A stretch of DNA of 29,086 bases from the NCBI GenBank assembly GCA_015499985.1, contig JAAAUF010000156.1, positions 1-29,086 on the forward strand. Direction: 5' to 3'. Shown in pieces: positions 1-8,874 of the stretch. The translations under genes and the position numbers were made by a program. This DNA comes from Haplosporangium gracile. Taxonomy: Eukaryota; Mortierellomycota; Mortierellomycetes; Mortierellales; Mortierellaceae. The notes beneath the pieces were generated by a model. It was given only the letters and a program-made list of their open reading frames with translations. It searched no databases and was not told the origin of the DNA. Each line of letters opens with the position of its first letter. The first letter of the stretch is position 1.

Positions 1-214
1 AAGGTTGGAGAAGGGAAAGGCGAGCTTAAAACGTGTCGAGCCTTATTGCCCATCTTCCTAAATGCTTATTTCCGCAATAATGGCAGCCACAGCGCCATGT
101 GACGGACGGAAGAGAATGTGATCGCACAAGTTAATTTCTTTTTCAAGCGCCACTATCTCATGTCGCTCTCTTTTTGCTCTGCCTGTGCTTCAGCCAACAA
201 ACGTTAACGCCTCA
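1..214 (+). promoter_or_regulatory. Upstream region and 5' leader of NPR2
   Basis: No gene is visible here. The stretch lies directly before the first ATG of the Npr2 gene. It ends in a pyrimidine-rich run (about 137-185) of the kind seen in fungal leaders. The frame stays open upstream of the chosen ATG to a GTG at 185, but homology to NPRL2 begins just after the ATG at 215. I see no clear TATA box. Confidence 0.4.
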
Positions 215-2727
215 ATGGGATTCCCTCGCCTGCTCTCCATCTTCTACTGCACATTTCACCCCACCCAGGGCCCCAAGGTGCTCTATGAAGTACCCGAGGG
301 CTCAATCCTCTCCAAGACCTCGCCCCTTGTAGACTTTGACTCCATCTCCGAATATCTCATCCCAAAGGTCGAACTCTGCGCCAAACTCGTCACTATTTCT
401 ACCCCAACCTGCAAAGTCATCGGTTACCCCATTAATCTCGAGCACAAAAAGTTCCAGAGAAATGCACTCATGTTTAACCTCGCCTTTGTCTTCGACAAGG
501 ACGCCGAGATTTCGTCGTACGAGCCCGTTGTCCGGAAAATGGCGCGAGTTCTCAAGGCATTGGAGAAGGAGAGCGAGTTCCTGAGTCGACAGACACGGCT
601 GGCAATGATGGATAATGGAGCATTGGCCAACCTCAACTCTACATCATCTATCTCGGCATTTTCAGGAACGACTACGGCTTTAGCGACAACCGCCACATCA
701 GCCAATTTGACTACAACGTCGAGTCAGCAACCCACTGCCAATGGCCAAGTGCCATTGGAGGCTATTACAGAAAGTGCCTCCAGCCTGAGCATCAACGGTG
801 CCAACAAGTCCGATTCAGCCAATGGACAAACACAGGGATCGACTACTACCACTGCTTCTGCCTCGCCTTCAATTCCAAACGCCCTTGCCGCACCCATTGA
901 TCCAACAACCAATGACTCATCTGCAGCCACATTACCATCCGTATCACAGGAAGGACAATTCACGGCAGTATCAGGAACGGGATTCACTTCTGGTAACATT
1001 ACCTACGCGGCAATTGTCTCTTCGCCTCCCTCTATGTCTGGCAGTAGCATTGGATCAGTCTTGGCAGCTCCACCGTCGTCCTCACTATTCCCTTCCGCCA
1101 GATCAACAACGAGTCCAGGAGCCACAAGCAATGGGTCAATAGCTGTCGCCAAAGCCAAATCTCAGACAGCACCGTCTTTGATGGACCTGCTGCAGGCTGA
1201 CGGTAGTGGAATGCAGAACTTGATTGAGCAATTGATCGAGGATCTCAACAGTTATTGCGAATGCCAAATTCCTATTGGTAAGCCCCATCGCAATCATTAC
1301 GGGGTTTCTAGGGCCGAGCTGTCGTCAGCACAAATGCTAAACGAGCGATTGCTAACAATTGTTGACATTGGTCCATAGATACTGCAAACACAATCAACCT
1401 GAAACTATTCCCGACATATCCCAACCCAGCGCCTGTTTACGACTACCAGGTGCCCATCTCGACTGTCAACCTGGAGGCGCTGACGGATGTCAATTGGGAC
1501 ATGACTATGCAGAGGATCACCGGATACATCAACGGCGTCAATTCGGTCAAGAGGATTGCAGAGTACGCCGATGTTGAAACAGGATTAGCTAGGATGTGCA
1601 TGGAGCATTTACTGTATTACGGTTGTATCATTATGGTTGACTTGTTCCAGTTCAAGAATATCTACGCAGTCAAGATGGAGATGATGCGACTCACCGAGGA
1701 TGTTGCCCTGCAGTATGAATGTGTTGCGTATGTCACATTGCCAGGTATGCCGCATTGCAATTGCTCCTATCATAGTCTACATGTTGTTGGTTCTTGAAAG
1801 TTGCCTGATCAGAGTCGAACAATGATAAATATTATAGATATGCACGCTCCATCTTTCGCCAAAATCTTTTCGCTCTACTGTTCGCTTCAGTACGGCGTTG
1901 TTCTTCAGGATTGGATTGAGCAGAACCAAATTGCGGACTACAACATTGACGTGAGGTAAGGCTGTCGTTCTGGTTACATTACAAGGTGCGGACAAAATGA
2001 TATACCTTCATTTTGACTAATTCCTTTCTCATTATTTTTATGTTCTATACCTCTTATTCAGGCGCTTCATATCCTTCGGCGTGATCAAAGGGTTCCTCTA
2101 CAGGGTTCACAAATATCCCATTCTGGATTACTATGATCCAGTGACGCCTGGTTCAGCAGCATCCTCCGCACCGTCATCTGCCAAACTGCATGCGCCACAA
2201 CTAGTGAACGGGGAGACCGCCCCAAGCTCAGTCATCGTGTCAGCACCATCGCTAGCCACTGCCGCTCTCACACCTTCGACTGCTACTGCTACTGCACCCA
2301 CTGGAGGAGTGCCAAGTCGACCTGGCACCCCCTCAGCCATTACAGCAAACCAAAAGAAAATGTACGGGGACTCTCTGGCACCGAAAGATCAGCACACTTA
2401 CCCACAGCAACATCAAGCACAGCAGCAATACCAACAACAACAGCAGCACCAACAGATGTCGTCCAACGACTCAGGTTCAGGAGTTGTGATACCCCTTGCT
2501 CTCAGAAAGTAAGTTAACAAACCTTTGTGCTTTGCTTTCTTTTGACTTTTTCTTCTCGTTGTTCAAGGGTCTGTACTGACATCGCTGCTCTTTTGGGGAA
2601 TGTGCCGGATAGACGTTTGAATGGTCAACACCACTATGACGAACTTTGCACGCATTTCGGTTGTAGTGTACGAGATCTTGACAAGCTACTGGCTACCGAT
2701 AGTCGCGTCAAGTTTATCTACCGCTAG
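215..2727 (+). CDS. NPR2: Npr2/NPRL2, nitrogen permease regulator 2-like protein (SEACIT/GATOR1 subunit)
   Basis: Five exons join in frame: 215-1277, 1379-1744, 1838-1955, 2062-2508 and 2568-2727, giving about 717 residues. The N-terminus (FYCTFHPTQGPKVLYEVPEG) matches the NPRL2 longin-type start, and EHKKFQRNALMFNL follows near residue 75. Splicing restores IPIDTANTINLKLFP across intron 1 and DVRRFISFGVIKGFL across intron 3. The C-terminus has the family pattern HHYDELCTHFGCSVRDLD. In yeast and animals Npr2 works with Npr3 and Iml1 as a GTPase-activating complex that restrains TORC1 at the vacuole or lysosome when amino acids are scarce. A Ser/Thr/Ala-rich insert (residues ~150-330) and a Gln-rich insert in exon 4 make it much longer than the human protein (about 380). 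The ATG at 215 was chosen because homology starts there; an upstream GTG at 185 is in frame but unlikely. Confidence 0.93.
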
Positions 2728-3018
2728 TGTTTGCTAATGAAAGACACATTTCTCCCATGCAACCACTCTCCGTACACCCCTTTTCATACCCTTGTTGTCT
2801 GCTCAATTGGCCAAACAATTAAATCAGCCCTTACTGAGTAGCGTCTCCCTTTTTACTCCCAACATTCCGTATAAAGAACAAAATAACAAGTATTGGTGGC
2901 GTGCTGGTTTGGTTATGATAGAAAACTGACCGTCCAAAATGCCGATGATTTTGGGCTTGGCGGCTCGCTTTTATTCTACTTTTTTTATGTTGAGAAAAAA
3001 AGTTGAGTTTGTCTCGAC
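2728..3018. other. Convergent intergenic region NPR2 / RPS28
   Basis: This 291-bp stretch holds the 3' ends of two converging genes. It is AT-rich, with a run of T and A at 2976-3001 next to the RPS28 stop. I see no coding capacity, RNA gene or repeat. Confidence 0.5.
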
Positions 3019-4284
3019 TTAACGGAGACGACGGGCCTCACGCTCGGACTCCATAAGGCAGAGGATATCGCCTAAATGACATGCAGGTCAAGAGTGGGTA
3101 ACATATGTTAGGAAATGCTGCTGATCATAACAAACGCTTGGTTTCACAGATTGTCCTGTGAAATTGACGGGTGGGAATGACGTGCAAAAGATCCCGTAGT
3201 TTGCATGCTTCGCCAATGAGGCTTGTCTGCTGCCCAGTTATGGTAGATCGCGTCCAGCAGAAGCACACGCTCGTCCAGCAGCCCCTCAAGTGTGTTGACC
3301 GATCACCAAAGTATAAACTCCTTGCTGTAAAACGGTATTGAAATCCTGCGTTCAAAAGCTCTGCTTGGCAAGCTATCAAATGTCGTGTCCCACTGTATCC
3401 TTATGCTAAAGTACAAGGCACCAGTTCGCTCCAAGAGAATAACGTACCCTCACGGACGGGTCCCTTGACGTTACGGATAACGTTACGGATGGAGTTGGGG
3501 TTGGAGGGGTCCTCCTGCAACTCAACCTTAACCTGGGTGACACCACCGCGGGAGCCGGTACGGCCGAGAACCTTGGTGACTTTGGCGTGCTTGACAACGG
3601 TCTTATCCTGAGGTGAAAGAGAGGATGGAGTAGGGGAAGGGTGTTAACAGACTGTTGAACAAGCTGACTTTTGGTTTGATTGAGGGGTTAATCGCCTTTC
3701 TTTTTCCTGCTGATGGGTTTGACGTACTCCTGTAGCCTCTCACACAGACGAAACGAGATGTCTATCATCGCATCACTTTTGTGGTTCCTATCAACCTTTT
3801 CTGTCTCCAGATGGTTGTGTCTAGGAAATCCTGTGTTATTATTCCCGCTGTAAAATTTTTTGATGCATCCCTGGGAGAAGTTTGTCGAACGTGTCTCTTT
3901 AAAGGCTCCCAGAAGAAAACAGAAAAAATTCCGGCATAGTTTCCCCTAGCTCGACGACAGTTGACAGACAACAAGGGTATGGTGTATGCTAGTTCCTCCA
4001 GTACGATGTGATGCAGAGTTGATTGGTTGGTTGATTGATAACGAGGTGAGTGGTTTGATGAGTCCTCTCATCCGGATGAGAAAATAAAAGATCCCACTCC
4101 AGAATAGCGATATCGAGGGTCCTGGAGGATGGCGAAAATGAGATGAGTCGAATGATGATGGTGCCGAATGGGTGCGATGTCTGTTGTGTCGTGGGTTGCG
4201 ATCGATGGATGGTATCGTCGGGTTATGCGGCCATGGATGGGCCAATCTCTACGGCGTGGATGCATGGGCCGTCACATGTACCAT
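3019..4284 (-). CDS. RPS28: 40S ribosomal protein S28 (eS28)
   Basis: Two exons are certain: 3448-3607 and 3019-3071. They join as REG|DIL across a 376-bp intron (donor GTACGT, acceptor TTTAG). The peptide runs from [20 protein letters not shown] through VTQVKVEL to the hallmark C-terminus [12 protein letters not shown]28 is a small-subunit protein at the mRNA exit side of the ribosome. No Met lies in the exon starting at 3607, which is preceded by a CAG acceptor. The first exon is therefore probably just ATG, common in fungal ribosomal protein genes. The only ATG followed directly by GT on this strand between 3610 and 4300 is at 4284-4282, implying a ~674-bp first intron. With that Met the protein is 71 residues, slightly longer than the usual 67-69, because of an in-frame 12-bp tandem duplication. 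The two downstream exons are near certain; the first exon is inference. Confidence 0.88.
3072..3447 (-). other. RPS28 second intron
   Basis: This 376-bp intron has donor GTACGT at the 3447 end and acceptor ATTTAG at the 3072 end. I saw no snoRNA boxes or coding segment that I could defend, although ribosomal protein introns often host snoRNAs. Confidence 0.7.
3467..3490 (-). repeat. 12-bp tandem duplication inside RPS28
   Basis: Two 12-bp units sit side by side at 3467-3478 and 3479-3490 and differ only at the first base as read on the + strand. They encode IRNV twice in succession where other S28 proteins have it once. The reading frame is preserved. Confidence 0.85.
3608..4281 (-). promoter_or_regulatory. 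Probable long first intron or leader of RPS28
   Basis: These 674 bp hold no convincing coding sequence. The downstream end is a good acceptor (pyrimidine tract, then CAG before GATAAG) with a TTAAC branch-like element about 40 nt before it. The upstream end would be GTACAT after the ATG at 4284. That donor is weaker than the GTAAGT type used elsewhere in the window, so a different leader structure is possible. Confidence 0.4.
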
Positions 4285-4475
4285 TTTAATAAGTGATCAA
4301 AAAGAAGGAAGGTTGCCACTACAGACCGCCCACCGTGATAAGTCCAACTCGCTTCTATCCCCTTAAGTCATACTCCTACTTCGTTTTCCAGCTTTGCCCT
4401 GCTCGTACATTCACTTTTACAGCAGAATGCACTCCCAAAAGTCAACCCAAACGACAATCTTACCTCCGCACATCG

Positions 4476-6164
4476 ATGCACACATCTCTCTCATCATCCA
4501 GGAAACACTTACAACAGGAGGTAAACTTTCTAAGAGCAGCAGCAGCAGTTAGGGCAGAGCTCCAGAATGCAATGGAACCATCACCTCCAGACCCACGGAC
4601 AACCAAGGGTATCACCCACGAACAGCGATATCACCTGTGTCTCAAGAAGCAAGACTGTCCCACCATGAAACAGTCCGAGCTAGCAGCCTGGTTCTTGGAG
4701 ACTTACTCGTTCTCCATCAGTCAACCGACCATTTCTCACTCCTTGAAGAAGAGCGTCGAAATCATTGCTAGAGGCATCTCTACTCCAGGACTGGAACCTA
4801 CACGGGTACGGCGGAGACCTGTCCGACATCCAGAACTTGAGCTGGCACTCTTCCAATGGGTGCAACAACAGCAGGAGCAACAGCAGGAACAAGTACGGGG
4901 ACAAGAGCAGTCCGGAGACGGGTTGGATCCAATTTCAGGGCCTGCGCTGGTTCGACAGGCCAAGAAGATTGCTCAGGAAATGAACATTCATGACACGGTC
5001 TTTTGCCCCGGATGGCTATCGCGGTTCAAAATGCGGTACGGGATCACGCCAAGTCGAGGATCCAGTCAACCAGGAAACCACCATCGTCATCATCATCTCA
5101 ACTACGCACATCATTCACATGACCCATACCCACACCAGCGACGACATCGACATCACCAACTTCCTGAGCAACAGCAACCGCAACAGCAACTACAACAACC
5201 GCAGCAGCAGCCTCAAGCAGAGTTTGAAGCACCAATACAAACAGTCAGTTCCATCACAATTTCTAATCACTCGTGCTCTCCTCCTCCGTCTGAGGATTAC
5301 CCGATGCCTCAAACCGATACAGTAACGCCGAGGAGTACCTTCGACTCTTCCGCACTCGGAACAATTGAGATACGACCTTCCATTGCAGTACCAGCCAGCA
5401 TCAACAGCTCTCATTCGTCATTACAGCAACTGCGTCCACCACACACTGGCTTTGGCACGGTACATATACTTCCGTCCTCAGGAGACCTTGATCGGCAGTC
5501 ACTTCACCAGCAACGACAACAACATTTACAACAGCAACAGCAACAGCAGCAACAACAGGATGCACAGCTACTGCAGCAATTCAGGATGCAAACCTATCAA
5601 CCTGCAACTTCACATAGTATCCATCTACACCCTCACAATCAACAGCGGCAACAGCACCAACAGACATTGACTGATTTCCAGGCGGTTTCTGGAGGAGCAC
5701 CGTCATCACCATCGGTAGCAACATCAGCATCGGAAATAACAGCGGCGATGCACCTAGAATTCATTCAGTCTATACCCATTACTGCATCTACCAACGGAAC
5801 TGGATCTCTCCTTCATGCGCCTTCCTCCTTGCCGTCTTCATCGCTCTCGCATCACACTCCAGGATCTCTACTTCGGTCACCCAATGATCCCTTTCAATCG
5901 TCTATTGTCGCAAGGACCGATGCTGTGACTTCTTCTTCATCGTCTACTGGTCGTTCGAAATTAGACTCTGGTTTCACGCAGGGCAAAGTGCAGACTTTAC
6001 AGGAGGCACAGCGACTGGTTCAGCTCTTGAGACAGTATGCAGGGTCCAATCTCCAGGACCCGACAGGAGCATTGAAGAGTTTGGAGTCGTTGGAGTGGGA
6101 ATTGGATCCCACTAAGATGAGAGGGTCTATCACAATCTCTGAAGTGGGAGACGATCAAGACTAA
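4476..6164 (+). CDS. CENP-B/Abp1-type helix-turn-helix DNA-binding protein, polyQ-rich, lacking a DDE transposase core
   Basis: A single open frame of 562 residues without introns. Near residues 40-85 is a first HTH (ITHEQRYHLCLKKQ...SELAAWFLETYSFSISQPTISHSLKKS), like the N-terminal domain of fission yeast Abp1/CENP-B proteins. A second, CENP-B/Tc5-type HTH follows: RRRPVRHPELELALFQWV, a Gln-rich insert, ISGPALVRQAKKIAQEM and CPGWLSRFKMRYGI. The rest is Gln-, His- and Ser-rich, and no DDE catalytic domain follows. The C-terminus has a short leucine-rich stretch (LQEAQRLVQLLRQYA). It is probably a nuclear DNA-binding protein domesticated from a Tc5/pogo-type transposase; its target is unknown. 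The first in-frame ATG is 4476 and an alternative is 4572. The frame is open further upstream to 4293 but only with a GTG. An AATAAA lies at 6182-6187, just after the stop. Confidence 0.72.
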   Translation: MHTSLSSSRKHLQQEVNFLRAAAAVRAELQNAMEPSPPDPRTTKGITHEQRYHLCLKKQDCPTMKQSELAAWFLETYSFSISQPTISHSLKKSVEIIARGISTPGLEPTRVRRRPVRHPELELALFQWVQQQQEQQQEQVRGQEQSGDGLDPISGPALVRQAKKIAQEMNIHDTVFCPGWLSRFKMRYGITPSRGSSQPGNHHRHHHLNYAHHSHDPYPHQRRHRHHQLPEQQQPQQQLQQPQQQPQAEFEAPIQTVSSITISNHSCSPPPSEDYPMPQTDTVTPRSTFDSSALGTIEIRPSIAVPASINSSHSSLQQLRPPHTGFGTVHILPSSGDLDRQSLHQQRQQHLQQQQQQQQQQDAQLLQQFRMQTYQPATSHSIHLHPHNQQRQQHQQTLTDFQAVSGGAPSSPSVATSASEITAAMHLEFIQSIPITASTNGTGSLLHAPSSLPSSSLSHHTPGSLLRSPNDPFQSSIVARTDAVTSSSSSTGRSKLDSGFTQGKVQTLQEAQRLVQLLRQYAGSNLQDPTGALKSLESLEWELDPTKMRGSITISEVGDDQD

Positions 6165-6260
6165 GCATATGTACGTGTATGAATAAATGCGACGTGTATT
6201 ACTAGTGAAAATGGTGAAAATGCTAAAAAGTGTGTACGGATGTTCCAACTGTTGTTGGTT
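6165..6260. other. Short convergent spacer
   Basis: Only 96 bp separate the stop codons of the CENP-B-like gene (+) and fumarase (-). AATAAA at 6182-6187 could serve the plus-strand transcript. The two 3' UTRs must overlap. Confidence 0.6.
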
Positions 6261-7430
6261 TTACTGGGTGGACTTTGTGGGTCCTAACATGAGTTCAGGG
6301 CGGACCCACTCCTTGAACTGGCTCTCATTCAAAAGTTCTAATGAAATAGCAGCCTCCTTCAGAGTCGTTCCTTCCTTATGTGCCTTCTTGGCGCACTTGG
6401 CGGCATTATCGTAACCAATATAGGGGTTTAGAGCCGTGACAAGCATCAAGGACTCGTTCATGATCGCATTGATCTTCTTCTCGTTGGCCTCAATTCCCAC
6501 AACACAGTTCTTAGTAAAAGAGACACAGGCATCAGACAAGAGACGGATGGACTGGATCATATTCTTGATCATCACAGGCTTGAAGACGTTTAGTTCAAAG
6601 TGGCCATTAGAGCCCGCGACAGAGATAGTGGTGTTGTTGCCCATGATCTGGGCACAGACCATGGTCATGGCTTCACACTGCGTAGGGTTGACCTTTCCGG
6701 GCATGATCGATGAGCCGGGCTCGTTCTCGGGCAAGTTCAACTCTCCAAGACCGCAACGAGGGCCAGAAGCCAAGAAGCGGATGTCGTTGGCGATCTTCAT
6801 CAGGGAGACGGCGAGGACGTTGAGCGAGCCGTGGGACTCGACGATGGCGTCGTGGGCGGCCAGGGCTTCAAACTTGTTGGGGGCGGTCTTGAAGGGGAGC
6901 TTGGTAATCTCTGCAATCGCTTCAGCAATCTTGACATCAAAGCCCTCGCGTGTGTTCAAACCCTAATCACAGCAAATACAAAGTCATTCATTGTCAGCAA
7001 AAATATCGTTTGAGATTGCCTCCGAGGTAAGGGAAAGAAAAAAAATCAACCTACTGTACCAACGGCGGTACCTCCTTGAGCGAGGTTGTAGAGACGAGAA
7101 AGGGTCGCCTGGACACGGGCAACGCCATAGGTAAGCTGCTGAGCATATCCCGAGAACTCTTGTCCGAGAGTCAAGGGAGTAGCATCCTGCAAGTGAGTGC
7201 GACCAATCTTGATGATGGCCTTGAATTCATCGCTCTTGGCCTGAATCGCGTCGCGGAGGAGAGTGATAGCAGGAATGAGGCGTTGATTGATCTCGATCGC
7301 AGCAGCGACATGCATGGCGGTGGGGAAAGTATCATTAGAGGACTGGGACATGTTGACGTGGTCGTTGGGGTGGACAGGCTTCCTGGATCCAAGCTCGCCT
7401 CCCAAGAGCTCAATGGCGCGGTTGGAAATA

Positions 7431-7462
<32 letters not shown>

Positions 7463-7913
7463 AGAACCGGTCTGCCAAATCACCAGAGGAAAATGATCGA
7501 GGAGCTTGCTCTCGATGACTTCATCAGCTGCTTTGATGATAGCATCGCCGATCTTGGCATCGAGACCGTAAGTCATGTTAACCTGAGCAGCAGCACGCTT
7601 CAAGACACCGAAAGCCTTGATCAAGGGCTCGGGCATGCGCTCTGTCACGCCACCAATATCAAAGTTCTGCAAGGAGCTAAGCAAAATGCAGTGAACAGTG
7701 CGTTTGTGAGTTACACCTGGGGAGGATGAGTACACGCGTCATCCTGCATGGTGGATGTCCTGCTGTCCTTTTTTTTTTTTGTTAGAGTCGTGTTGAAGAT
7801 ACTTACCGTTGAGTCTGGGCACCCCAGTATCTGTCGGCGGGGACCTGAAGGATTCCAAACGTGTCAGTTTCCTCGCGGTGGGTCTGTGCCTGGACTTGGT
7901 CGTGTGCTGACAT
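6261..7913 (-). CDS. FUM1: Fumarate hydratase, class II
   Basis: Three exons, 7807-7913, 7055-7676 and 6261-6962, join in frame to 476 residues. Fumarase interconverts fumarate and L-malate in the TCA cycle, and in fungi it also acts in the cytosol and nucleus. Family motifs in order: [14 protein letters not shown] across intron 1, [59 protein letters not shown] across intron 2, and the signature [13 protein letters not shown] at about 326-338. Intron 1 uses GTAAGT, and intron 2 uses GTAGGT with a TTAG acceptor. The start ATG (7913-7911) has an A-rich context and is followed by MSAHDQ. No mitochondrial presequence is evident from this ATG, although the frame stays open upstream and contains another ATG at 8096. 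The length is normal for the cytosolic form. Confidence 0.95.
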
Positions 7914-8874
7914 TTTTTTTTTAGTTGGTTGTGTGGAATGAGGGAATGGACGAGTGAAAGAAACTGAATCAAAAGTGAATGAGAAAGTGAAAGGGGGACA
8001 AGGAAGAGGAAAAGTTGGAGAAGAAAAGAGAGAAGAAAAGGGAAAGGGCGCGTGAAGGAAAAGATAAACCGAAACAGTTAGAAGGGTGGATCTCATATCA
8101 AGTCGGACAAGCCCCTTAGTGAGTTTCGACCCCGCTTGCAGGAGAGTGAGAAAAAAAGCTTGTCTGTCCAGGCTGGAGCTGGATGCCTGTTTATGGGCAA
8201 TGCTCTGAGCAGGATCCTTATCTAGTGGGGGGGGAAAGTGGAGGCGGACGGAGAGGGAAGAGGAGTGCAATGGTGTGTGAGTGCGCTTACTTTGCAGAGT
8301 GCAGGTTCTGTCTGAAAAGGAGGCGCGTTATGATTTCGCGTCCTCGTAGCTCAAAAAGGACCCTTTTGTGTGAAGGGATGAATCATGAATTGGACGCGCG
8401 TGCAGCACGTGCGATCAAGAAGGCAAAAAGAGCTTCCCTCGCATGTGTCTCCGTCTGTGTCTGTGGGTGCCTGGGGAGTGAGCGAGAGACAGCGCTGTAA
8501 AATCGAGTGGCGTCGATGATTTTTTTTTCTCGTCTTTTCGTCGTCTGTTTCTGCCTGCAAGCTGTCCTTTCCTTTCCTATTTTTCACTGCTTCTTTTTTC
8601 CTGCTCTACTCTCCCTCCAACGACACACTCACACACACGCCTGCCTTAGCTTAACGACACTCTCTCCTTCCTTTTTTACGCTATAACCTCAGCTTACCTC
8701 TGACACCTCTTCATTCACTCTATCACTTTTGCAAACCCCCTCGCATCCTCTTCCTTTGCACACTCACACGACATCAACAGTTCAAATAAAACAAGAGGCC
8801 AACCCACCTAACCCCGCCAAAAAACAAGACAGGACAAGACAACACAAGCCAACCACACTCTTCCTCTCCACACC
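7914..8874. promoter_or_regulatory. Divergent promoter region between fumarase and the SAPS gene
   Basis: This 961-bp region separates two divergent start codons. The fumarase side (7920-8060) is strongly purine-rich on + (pyrimidine-rich for the minus transcript). The SAPS side (8520-8870) is CT- and CA-rich on +, as in fungal leaders. I found no supported ORF, tRNA or repeat. Small ORFs in both leaders (for example 8729-8911 +) overlap the real start codons and are unlikely to be genes. Confidence 0.5.

Noticed and set aside
4293..4475. Upstream extension of the CENP-B-like ORF to 4293
   Set aside because: It starts with GTG, not ATG, and overlaps the region needed for the divergent promoter. 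The first ATG is 4476.
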